Shown here: positions 6,972 through 15,626 of the stretch, piece by piece
How the letters are laid out: each line of letters starts with the position of its first letter
Numbering within the stretch: the first letter of the stretch is position 1
Source: Candidatus Absconditabacterales bacterium
Lineage (GTDB): Bacteria; Patescibacteriota; Gracilibacteria; Absconditabacterales; Absconditicoccaceae
Direction of reading: 5' to 3'
Assembly: GCA_023228925.1 (NCBI GenBank)
Contig: JALOAF010000024.1
Span: 1 to 15,662 of the forward strand
Length of the DNA: 15,662 nucleotides
Program-made: the position numbers and the translations under genes
Notes under the pieces: generated by a model
Seen by the model: only the letters and a program-made list of their open reading frames with translations
Told to the model about the DNA's origin: nothing
The model's database searches: none

Positions 6972-8273
6972 TTATATTTCTTCCAATAATTCTGTAATGA
7001 TATCATTGTAGATATCCATTCATGTATCTGTTAGTTTAATTCAATTTCAAATTTTTGATATAAATCATTGTTGAATATAAGAATCTAATTTTTGATCTAT
7101 ATTTTTTACTAATATGGATGAAAATTTTTGTAAGTCATTTATTCAAACATCAGTCCTAAGAGTTAAGAAAAACTCTTCTATCAACAAATCTTTTTGTGTT
7201 AGGTTTTGGATAGAATCTTTGTCCCAAAAATCTCATTTATTATAATTACTTAATTTAAGTGTGTTTGTCCAACGAAGTGCTAATGAATTTTTTGAAATTC
7301 ATAAATATTTTTTTAAGGCTAAGTTTGGATTTTTAATAAATGAAGATGCTGAAGTTCACAAACCAACATAATCTCACATTTCTCGGTATACCCTATTGTG
7401 AATGCTACTTTTTCACCCAAGAGAGAAGTTGGATAATTCGTATCTTTTATATCAAGAATCTAAAACAATATCTTTTAGTATAGCAAACTCTTCATAAACA
7501 AAATCATCAGAAGAATCAAGAAGTGAAAAATGAGCAGGAGTTGGTGATTGAAAGTTTTTTTGTGAAATGTTCTTGTTTTTTTCTAAGTCATCTTTTTGAT
7601 AGTATCGCAAACTACCAGGAAACAATTCTAAAGTGTATATGGAATAAGAATCTATAAATTGTGTAGTTGCTAAATTTTGAAAGAACTCTAATGCACTTTG
7701 GTTTCGTAATTGTAAATTTCATTTTTTACTTTTATGGAAATAACCAAATGCTATAAAATCTAAATTGAATACATTATTCCCTTTTTTTATTTTTTGAAGT
7801 TCTCTAAATAATTCTACTAAGCCAGGGAACATTATATCTCTTCATGCCATAGACAATACTGAGTTATCAAAAGACTGTATCCCAAAACTAAACCTAATTC
7901 TAGGAAAAAAAACATATTTTGAGCTTAATGTTTTTACAAAAGTTAGAACTTCATTTTGTGGATAAGGGTTCATTTCTATGCTAAATTCTCAAAGATTTTC
8001 TATATTAAAATTTTCTATTATAGTATCTATAATTTTTTCTATATTTCTTAGTCATAACAATTGTGGAGTTCATCAGCCAAAATAAATAGATTTAATTTCT
8101 TTATCCTTAAGAATTTTGGAATAATGGTGTATTTCTGAAATTAGAGATTGTGTGTAGTTGTTTATTTCATTATGAAAACTTTCTGATTTCATTTGATCAG
8201 ATGGACAAACTTGGAAACTACAATAAGGACATTTTGTTTTACAAAATGGGATATGGATATATAAAGAAAGCAT
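6972..8273 (-). CDS. hemW: HemW-like radical SAM heme chaperone
   Basis: A 433-residue radical SAM protein related to coproporphyrinogen III oxidase HemN. Members of the HemW branch bind heme and deliver it to target proteins. The protein starts MLSLYIHIPFCKTKCPYCSF, carrying the CxxxCxxC [4Fe-4S] motif (C11, C15, C18); CPYCSF resembles HemW rather than HemN. Further signatures are YFGGGTPQ (about 64-71), SIEMNPYP, RFSFGIQSFDNSVLSMAGR, a YTLELFPGS segment and the C-terminal YELSNF...HNRVY...GDYVGLGTSASSF block. A winged-helix-like tail ends ITELLEEI. At 433 residues it is longer than the usual ~380. Two glycines of GGG and several others are TGA. The stop is TAA at 6972-6974. No Shine-Dalgarno motif precedes the ATG. 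TATTAT (plus 8299-8304) is a plausible -10. No heme-synthesis gene is nearby, so the physiological partner is unclear. Confidence 0.92.
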
Positions 8274-8313
8274 AGTTTAGTCAAAAGTTAAAAGTCTGAT
8301 AATAAGAGTAAGT

Positions 8314-8327
8314 TTAATCTAGATTAA
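8314..8327. promoter_or_regulatory. Perfect 14-bp palindrome upstream of hemW
   Basis: TTAATCTAGATTAA is a perfect palindrome 41 bases upstream of the hemW ATG. It overlaps the position expected for the -35 box of the candidate hemW promoter (TATTAT at 8299-8304 on the minus strand). That placement suits a repressor operator. The rest of the 290-base divergent gap is AT-rich and holds no gene I can support. Confidence 0.3.
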
Positions 8328-8500
8328 CTATTTTTCTCTTATTTTCAAAGGAATTAGAATAATAATGTTTGGAAAATAATTTATTGTAAATCTAATAAAC
8401 CGTATGTTTTTTTATAAGGTTTTTGTGTAGATATGAACTAGTTATAATAATTATTTAAACTACTCTAAACTCTAAAAGCAAAAAAAATCAAGTGTAAAAT

Positions 8501-8528
8501 TTGCATTTTTTTGAATTCTGATTATAAT
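8501..8528 (+). promoter_or_regulatory. Sigma70-like promoter of the small-gene operon
   Basis: TTGCAT (8501-8506) and a consensus TATAAT (8523-8528) are spaced by 16 bases. The expected start lies near 8535, giving a leader of about 29 bases before the ATG at 8564. It would drive 8564-9661. Confidence 0.6.
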
Positions 8529-8563
8529 TTGTATATGTAATTTTATTTACTAAAAAAACTATT

Positions 8564-9169
8564 ATGATTAACTCAATTAATGTTTCAGATGAAACAAATA
8601 AAAAATTAACAGAGCAATTTGAGATTTCTGAACAAGCAGATCAAATAGAATCTACTACAAAACACCACAATAATGAGATAGATAATATGAAAATACAAGC
8701 TAATGAAAAAAAACAAAGTGAAATTAAGGATTTGATGTGAAAATTAAATGAAGATTCTGAAATTCAGGATCAAAATGATATTTTATATGATTGTGAAAAG
8801 AGGGTTAATGATTGAAAAAATTATTTTAATGCTTTAAATGGAGATCAGGAAGCTATCCAAAGAAAAATAAAGGAGCTGGGTTATGTTAATAAGTCCACAT
8901 GGATTACTACATCACAGTATTTTCTTGGATTAGATGATTTGAATGAAGAAGATCTGCAAAAAGAATATATCAAATACTTTGAACCTCAAACAAGTGTATA
9001 TTATCTATGATGAGTTATAAATGCTGTACTTGCTAGAGCATTTGATATGTGATTTTTTTCAGCTATGAATGGTAAAGAATGAAAGGTAGATGAAAAATTT
9101 TCAAAAACAATTCGTATTACACAAAAACTTGTCAATATTTCTAGAAAAAGAAAAGCAGCTCAAATATAA
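8564..9169 (+). CDS. Hypothetical protein, 201 residues, coiled-coil-like N-terminus
   Basis: I do not recognise this protein. The first ~85 residues are highly charged and rich in E, K, Q, N and D without prolines (EQFEISEQADQIEST, NEKKQSEIKDLMGKLNED), consistent with a coiled coil. Residues about 85-201 look globular, with NYFNALNGDQEAIQRKIKEL, STWITTSQYFLGLDDLNEED, VYYLGGVINAVLARAFDMG and a basic tail SRKRKAAQI. There is no signal peptide. Six or more in-frame TGA codons read as glycine, including consecutive ones in YYLGGVIN. The start is ATG at 8564 behind a good promoter, the stop TAA. Two further small unknown genes follow within 30 bases, suggesting an operon. Confidence 0.8.
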
Positions 9170-9195
9170 TCTACTACAGAATATACAAGAATTAG

Positions 9196-9501
9196 ATGAA
9201 TGATGTGGGGATACAAGCTCACATTGATGAAAATTTGGGTGAAAATAAAGAATTACCTGATTTGAAGCAATGATTTACAGATAATTTTAATAAGTTAAGA
9301 ATAAAAATTTGAACTTTATATTTATCAAAAATAAAAAAATATAGAAATTTTAATAATCAAGATCCTCCTTGAAAACTTAATCAGATTTTTATTGAATTTA
9401 ATAAAGTAAAAACTGTGGAAAAACTTTATCTATTAGGTAAAGATTTTTTTATATGAATGTTTTTATCAGATCCAGGAAGCTATAAAGCGTTGACAACATA
9501 G
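9196..9501 (+). CDS. Hypothetical protein, 101 residues
   Basis: An unrecognised small protein starting MNDVGIQAHIDENLGENK and ending SDPGSYKALTT. A TAG lies in frame directly before the ATG, so 9196 is the first possible ATG in this frame. Several TGA codons fall at glycine-compatible places (KQGFTDN, IKIGTLY, DPPGKLN, FFIGMFL), and the segment VEKLYLLGKDFFIGMFLSD is moderately hydrophobic. No signal peptide or cysteine is present. It lies 26 bases after the preceding gene and ends 1 base before the next start, which argues for co-transcription and perhaps coupled translation. The stop is TAG. Confidence 0.68.
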
Positions 9502-9502
9502 A

Positions 9503-9661
9503 ATGAATATGAAGAAATTAAACGAAATGAAAAGATTAAATAAATATTTGTTTGATAATACTAAAGATCAAAAATTAAAATTTGAATTAAGAGAAATAGA
9601 TAAATATATTGAAAATTTTAGTCATATATTAAAAATGCATCTTTCCAGAAGATTATTATAA
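9503..9661 (+). CDS. Small basic helical protein, 52 residues
   Basis: The ATG at 9503 is one base after the TAG of the previous gene, and a second ATG lies at 9509. The product starts MNMKKLNEMKRLNKYLFDN and ends HLSRRLL. It is short, lysine/arginine-rich and likely helical, with no TGA codon. I do not recognise it. The tight junction and the uninterrupted frame are the only support, so it could be a chance frame at the operon's end. The 221 bases after it hold only an imperfect GTTGTT (9711-9716) / AACAAC (9738-9743) pair and the promoter of the next gene. Confidence 0.5.
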   Translation: MNMKKLNEMKRLNKYLFDNTKDQKLKFELREIDKYIENFSHILKMHLSRRLL

Positions 9662-9808
9662 TAAAAAATCTAAATTAAATTTTGCCTGCCTTATATTTTT
9701 TGGTTGAAATGTTGTTTTGTTTATATAAAAGTTTGTTAACAACAAAGTGGAAGTTTATTTGTTGTAAATTATATTGATTGTTTTAAAAAGTTTTTGATAA
9801 TGTTTTTA

Positions 9809-9817
9809 TGCTATAAT
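9809..9817 (+). promoter_or_regulatory. Extended -10 promoter of the 729-residue gene
   Basis: TGCTATAAT is a consensus -10 box preceded by the TGN extension. No good -35 sits 16-18 bases upstream (a TTGATA at 9794 is too close), as is usual for extended -10 promoters. The leader to the ATG at 9883 would be about 60 bases. Confidence 0.45.
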
Positions 9818-9882
9818 GCACAAAGTTTTTGTAAGGCGAATTAAATTATATTACTTGATAATTTTAAAAATTAAACTAACTT

Positions 9883-12072
9883 ATGCAACTTTTTAAAAGA
9901 GTTTTGTTATCTTTGTTCCCTGACGAAATGATGACAAACAATGTAAATCCTGCTAGCATGTTTATCTCTTTTATTTCTACTAAAGAGTTTTTTTCTGTGA
10001 TAAATAGAAAAATAATTGAAAACTATAAATTGAATCTTTTTGATATAGCTATTGATCCATTTGAATTTAAAATTGGTTTTGGAGAAAACAAATGAATCAA
10101 AAAAAAAGATGTGGATTTGTATTATGGCTATTGTAGTACAGCAAACATGAATGGCTATAGGTTTTTAAATCCAGCAAATATTGGTAATGGCCTAGCCTTA
10201 GTTAGTAGTATATATCTAGAAAAAATCTTTAGAAAATATCCTAATGAGTACTTTTTAAATTTTTTGTTTGCTATTTATTTATTAAACTTTGTGTTTTTAG
10301 CTAGAATAAAAGTTTTTCCTTTTGATAATAGACAAAAAAATTATAATCGGTTTGTGGAAATCTTATTTAACTTTTATGAAATAGTTTTTGAACAATCAAA
10401 ACACAAACTAGATTATGGATTTTTAGAAGAAATTAAGAGAGAAATTTTATGAGAAATAAATCTTTTATTTTTGTTATTTGAACATTTCAAATTATTTAAT
10501 TGAGCATTTAAAAATTCAGATGGAAATGATGAGGATTTTTATAAATGGATATTTTATGATGAATTAAAAGAAGCAAGTCTAAAAAATATGATAGCAAATT
10601 TTATTGATCAAAAAGATAAATTTATTTACAAATCTAGTTTTTCTATTGTTGAAAAAAAAATATTACAATATGTCTTGCCAGCTGATATTTTGTTGAAATA
10701 CTTATTTGTTGATACTGACATATCAATGGTGGTCAATGATATTGTTTCAAAAATTTACGATACCGATATTTTAAAAGAAAAGTTAGATAGTTTCCGTAAA
10801 GACAAATGAGATCTTCAAAGTGTTTATATGTATATTACTGATCATAGAAACTTCAAAAAAACATTTTTTAAAGGAGTGCAAAAATATATTATGGACACTT
10901 TTCAAAATGAAGAAAAAATTAGTTGAAAAAGTTTATGAGATGAAATTGATGATATGATGTCAGATATTTGAGACGATCCAGAAAATTTAAAAGATCTTAA
11001 AATTCCAGAAAGGATAAAAAGAGAATCACAAATTATGGAAAAGATATTAAATTTTTATATCACCTTGGTTTGAGGTTTTTGGATTGCAAGATGAGATAAT
11101 TTTTATTTAAGACTATTCAAAAAAGATATAATAAATGATAGTTTAAGGATTGAAAACTGGTCTGAAAACAAGAAAAATACAATACATTATTATGGTTCTT
11201 TGTTGTACAACTACGGAAAAAATGTATTTTATTACAAAAATGTTGCAGAAAATATAAGAGCAGGTAAACAAAAGTTTTTTTTACCATATAAAAATTTATC
11301 AAAAAACATTTATTCCAACATGCATATGGTTAGGATGTTTGATGAAAATTTTTTAGCTACTTTTTTGCAATGGATAAATACAAAAGATATAAAATTATAT
11401 GTAAATAGTAAAAATGTACTAGAGCAATTCAAAAAAATGTTTTCAGAAAATATAGGATTAATAGTTAAAAAAAATAAAAACGAAATGATAGATTATTTAT
11501 ATAAAGACAAACTAAAAAACATTTTTGAAAAACTAAACTTTAGTAAAATTTTAAAAAAATCATTGAATGATGAAGATTTTTTTCATATAAAAGATTCTAT
11601 GTATTCTGTAGATTTTTGGATTTATGACAAATTATTGGATGAGTTTGCTGAATTGGAAATGAAAAAAGAATATTCTGATACAAATATTTTATGAATTTTA
11701 GCATCTCTGATGGAAACTTTGTTTGGATTTATGCTTTATACAAATTATTTGAAAAAAAATAACAACAACAATTTAGATGATTTATATGAAATTTATTGTA
11801 TAGATGTATTAAATATTAACAAAACTTATGCTAAAAAAATGATTAAAAAAATAAAAAAAATAGAAATAGAGTTTGAAAAAATTTTGAGCCTTTGGATTGA
11901 TTTAGACGATAACAATAATTTCTTTAAAATAGCTTCTACAAATTGGTCTAATTTTATAAAAGGGAAAGAAGAAGATATATATAAGTCAGTTTCTTGAGAG
12001 GATGTTTTATGGTTTAAAGGATTTTTGAAAAATACCACTTATTACAACAAAAGGTATATTATTCCAAAATAA
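9883..12072 (+). CDS. Large uncharacterised protein, 729 residues
   Basis: One long frame read through about a dozen TGA codons from ATG at 9883 (preceded in frame by TAA at 9877) to TAA at 12070. I recognise no family. The N-terminus (MQLFKRVLLSLFPDEMMTNN) is not a convincing signal peptide. Residues about 75-145 include STANMNGYRFLNPANIGNG and the hydrophobic stretch YFLNFLFAIYLLNFVFLARI, which could be a buried helix or a membrane segment. An acidic stretch follows in the middle (GDEIDDMMSDIGDDPENLKD, about 347-366). The rest is aromatic- and lysine-rich and predicted mostly helical by composition, ending TTYYNKRYIIPK. I saw no nucleotide-binding or metal motif. It stands alone, with its own extended -10 promoter and a terminator directly behind it. 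Composition matches the neighbouring genes, so recent transfer is not indicated. Confidence 0.85.
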
Positions 12073-12084
12073 AAAAGATTAAAA

Positions 12085-12113
12085 AAAGAGCAGTCTTTCT
12101 CAAACTGCTCTTT
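12085..12113. terminator. Bidirectional intrinsic terminator
   Basis: AAAGAGCAG (12085-12093) pairs perfectly with CTGCTCTTT (12105-12113) around an 11-base loop. On the minus strand the stem is followed by a long T-run (complement of 12081-12087 and beyond), making it a strong terminator for the surface-protein gene ending at 12168. On the plus strand it lies 12 bases after the stop of the 729-residue gene, with only a short T stretch. It serves both convergent genes. Confidence 0.78.
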
Positions 12114-12167
12114 AGTAAAAATGAAACAAAATTTAACTATTTATTTTGGATTGTTAATTCCTTTATT

Positions 12168-15100
12168 TTATTTATTTTTCAAGATTTTTCATGCTCTCAT
12201 AAGCATTAGCATTGTCCACCCCCTAAGTTCTTTAGATTTAGGATTATCTATTTTTGTCATTATTCCATTTGTCTTAAGTCAAGCTAAGTGATCTTTATAC
12301 CAATATCATTCATTTTTATTAAGCAAATTATCATCTTTAATATTATATTTATCTCCAAACAATAATCTAGAAAAAACTGTTCAAAACTCAGCTCTAGTTA
12401 CTATATCATTAGGATCAAAGTTATCTTTTGGTGTTTTTCAATCAGGATGTAATCACATCAAATTTAGCTCACATGCTGTTTTCATAAAGTATTTCAATTC
12501 ATCACTTTCTTTTTCTATATCTTGAAACTGATCACATCATTTTTTTCATACATCTGGTTTTTTTCACATAACATTTATTGCATATTCTGAAATCATTTTA
12601 GCAAAATGATTTCTATATAAATAACCATCCAATTTAGCATCTCGAATAGGGCATATAGTAGTAATACCATAATTATAAGAATAAAGATATGTTAACTTTA
12701 ATTCATCAGAATAATTTGATTTATTTATCCCACATATATCTGCACTTTCATGAAATCATCATTTACAAGTTCAATCATAATAACTATCAGAGTAATCTTT
12801 ACATAACTCATTTCATCATAGTAATCCTCAATTTAGACAACAATTATCTTTAATAAGATATCATCAAGCCCCTCATCATCCACCTAAATCTCATTTATTA
12901 GATGTTTGTGGTTTTGGGATGTATAATCACTCACTCATAACTTTTAATCATAAAACCCTATCTTCTGATTCTGGCTCAACCTCAAAAAATAAAGTATGTC
13001 CAAGATCTGATGAAGTAATAGCGTATTCTATATCTGTGGCTCATACAATAGGCTTTCCATCTCTATATCGCTGATAAGTAGAAGTTCATTCTCATAGACT
13101 ACTATATTCTGCAACGAATGATTGACCTAAACTTCAATTATGATAAGCAATAATAGGAGTTCAGTTTGGAGAAATTACTAAGTGACCAATACTTCAGTTT
13201 ATCTCATCTCATAGCTGGTTCCATGTTCAGTTAGTGTATTCTGCAACAACTAATTGGTTTGAATATCAATCCCAATAATTATAAGCAATAATAGGAGTTC
13301 AGTTTGGAGAAAGCACTAATTGACCAATACTTCAGTTTATCTCATCTCATAGCTGGTTCCATGTTCAGTTAGTGTATTCTGCAACAACTAATTGGTTTGA
13401 ATATCAATCCCAATAATTATAAGCAATCATAGGTGTTCAGTTTGGAGAAATTACTAAGTGACGAATCTCTCATTTTTGAATTTCAAATAGATTGTTCCAT
13501 ATTCAGTTATTGTAAGTAAAATCATAAGTTCCTAGCAATTTGCTACCAACTGTCACCTCTCCAAATATATTAAGGTTGCTTGCTATAGGACGGATTGGAT
13601 GTTTACAAGAATCGTTGTGATAAACTTCTCCAGTTCATACAGGAAATAGTCAATCTGCTATTAAATAGCTATCTCCATCCAAACACCAAAGAAATACTGG
13701 TTCACAATCACTTATTTTAGCTTTAGCTAATCCCCTTAGTTTTCTAGCTTGCTCTTCTTCTTCTTTCATATTTGGATCTTCTATCTTTTTCTTTTCATCT
13801 TTTACTCAAAATCAATAATCAGAAGGATTGACATAAGCTTCTCCTATATTCCCATCAAGAATATTTATAGTTTCTGAACTGTTTGTACAGCTCATTCATT
13901 CTCATTCTGTCATATCTATGTGTATAGTTTTTGTGTTGTTGGATATATCCATATCTATGGTTTCATCTGAACTAATAAATAGATTGATATCAAATCATCC
14001 TGCTACATAAGGATGTCTTCAAAAGAATGTTGCTTCTCTAGTATCATAATATAATTCTTGATCATAAGAATATACTTTTGCTCCACAATTTTCTATTTTA
14101 TCTAATCATAAAGCTACTCATAAAGCTTCAAATATTGGACAAGATTCTAAACTATATTCTCAAAAAAATACACATACTTGTGACATAATACTAGAAGCTG
14201 GAATTCCATTTGATAAATATTCTTTCACTATCTTTGAAACTGTTATAAAATCTTCCTTTTGTTTTACTGTTCATAGCAAATTAAGTGCATCTACTATTGC
14301 CCATGCCCAAGCTTTCATTCCAGAACTAGCCAATATCTCTGCTGAATGTTTCAATAATATTGGTTCTGGATATAGATCAGGAATATTTATTTGACAATCT
14401 TTTTCTGGATACCCATCACAGTTTAATAATGATGCTAAAAGCGTTTCTATCAAATTATCTATATGATCTACATATTTTCCTGTTCATTTTATAAAATCAG
14501 CATAACATCAATCTCCAGGTCATCCATAAACTATTTTAGAGTCACCTGAAAATGGAGATTTAAATGGAAGTGTGTAATCGAAATTGAAATCAAAAGGCAC
14601 TCACACATAAATTGTTGCTGATGATCTTTGTCCAGAATATGCTGCTTCTATACTAAATGGCAATAAGCCTCCACTATATACCTTTGCCTCAGCTAGCATT
14701 TCCTTAAGCAAAAATGAACCATCAATAGAAAAATCTCATTGTTGATCTACACTATAATCACAAGATCAATCATTTTTTGTTGCATTTGGATTATAGTTGT
14801 TTGCTCTTGGATCAGTACATCATAGAACTTCTATTTGCTGAGTTGCTCTCCAATCTCCATCAGTCTTCTGATCTACAAAAGATAAAAGCTCTTTAGATAG
14901 TTGATGATAGTCTATACGGTTGTAATATATTTGTAATCATTTATTACCAATCAAATTCACTAATTGTTTAATAGTTTCTGGTAGACTTGTTAGTTGGTTA
15001 TAGTCAAGGAATAAAGTCTGCAAAGAATTTGGGAAAACTACTCAATCTATGCTTGTTAGTTGGTTATTGTAAAGGTTTAAATTCTGCAAATTTTCAGGGA

Positions 15101-15452
15101 AAACTACTCAATCTATGCTTGTTAGTTGGTTACCAGCAAGGAATAAGTCCTGTAATTGTGTGTGATTGACAAAAGCATCACTTTCTATGCTCGTGATTCC
15201 TTTGAAATCACATTGAGTAGCTGTAGTATCACAGCCATATTCTGACACTATATTTCCACTAGTTAGGACTACTGGTGTCTGCGCAAAACTCTTGCCCAGA
15301 TCCAGTGTGCTAAAAAATCACACAAAGAGTAATGCCATCTTTACTATCGCAAATGCTCATAATGTACCAAATAAATACTTCTTTCCATGTCTTTGAAAAT
15401 AATTTAGAACATTATTTGTATGTCTAAATCAATGATTAAAGTTTTTGTTCAT
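12168..15452 (-). CDS. Exported modular surface protein: LRR, propeller-like repeats, SLH-like C-terminus
   Basis: A 1094-residue protein with in-frame TGA codons throughout. A basic N-terminus is followed by a hydrophobic segment (about 26-50, YLFGTLGAFAIVKMALLFVG) and a possible cleavage site after KSFA (57). Leucine-rich repeats of 22 residues (about 99-170) show LxxLxLxxNQLTSI. A Cys motif follows (211-233, GCTDPRANNYNPNATKNDGS), a type common in secreted proteins. Residues about 240-610 are unassigned, with a charged EEEEQARKLRGLAKAK segment. Residues about 617-790 contain 46-residue repeats with SPNGTPIIAYNYW, VVAEYTNGTWNQLGDE; these resemble beta-propeller blades. A glycine/cysteine-rich stretch (GDLGGGGAGG) precedes three SLH-like units (about 915-1094), the clearest being CDQFQDIEKES...FDPNDIVTRAEF. 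SLH domains usually bind cell-wall polymers, so the C-terminus probably anchors the protein while LRR and propeller bind ligands. The ATG at 15450-15452 lies about 34 bases from a consensus promoter's start. Confidence 0.93.
13131..13458. repeat. 138-bp near-identical tandem repeat inside the surface-protein gene
   Basis: Copies at 13183-13320 and 13321-13458 match at 133 of 138 positions, and the first 107 bases are identical. A partial copy (13131-13182) precedes them, and a degenerate one follows to about 13550. The 138-bp period equals 46 codons, so the frame is kept. Identity this high, including synonymous positions, points to recent duplication or ongoing gene conversion. Confidence 0.92.
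14986..15180. repeat. 66-bp repeats encoding leucine-rich repeats
   Basis: CTTGTTAGTTGG recurs at 14986, 15052 and 15118, a 66-bp period equal to 22 codons. The stretch ACTACTCAATCTATGCTTGT is shared by the second and third junctions. On the coding strand each unit gives NQLTSIDGVVFP-type leucine-rich repeats; the DNA is conserved well enough to suggest recent expansion. Confidence 0.85.
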
Positions 15453-15492
15453 TTTTGTTTCAATAAAAAGATAAAAAATTTTTACATATTCA

Positions 15493-15520
15493 ATTATAAT
15501 CAGAAAGATTTTTTTGTCAA
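15493..15520 (-). promoter_or_regulatory. Consensus sigma70 promoter of the surface-protein gene
   Basis: On the minus strand a perfect TTGACA (plus 15515-15520) and a perfect TATAAT (plus 15493-15498) are separated by 16 bases. The start would fall near 15486, leaving a leader of about 34 bases with no Shine-Dalgarno motif. This is the strongest promoter in the window and suggests high expression. Confidence 0.75.
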
Positions 15521-15584
15521 AAATTTGAGGACTTTTTTGGGATATTTGGCATAATTAAAAAAAATGTGTGGCTAAAACAATAGG

Positions 15585-15622
15585 AAACAGTAGAAGGTAA
15601 TTGTTTTATCTACTGTTTTTTT
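15585..15622 (+). terminator. Terminator-like hairpin directly before a start codon
   Basis: AAACAGTAGA (15585-15594) and TCTACTGTTT (15609-15618) form a perfect 10-bp stem with a 14-base loop, followed by four more T (15619-15622). It has the form of a rho-independent terminator on the plus strand. It ends 4 bases before the ATG at 15627, and no plus-strand gene lies between it and the divergent surface-protein gene. It may be an attenuator in a leader; a CATAAT at 15550-15555 could be the -10 box. Confidence 0.6.
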
Positions 15623-15626
15623 ATAA

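Noticed and set aside
6803..6997. 64-codon plus-strand frame across the repeats
   Set aside because: Its translation is made of known repeat elements (PPLIRG and HSERSEES peptides) and it runs into hemW antisense.
9170..9290. Frameshifted continuation of the 201-residue protein into the next gene
   Set aside because: The alternative frame reaches TAA quickly, and the 9196 frame places TGA in glycine-compatible positions with its own ATG, so two genes are the simpler reading.
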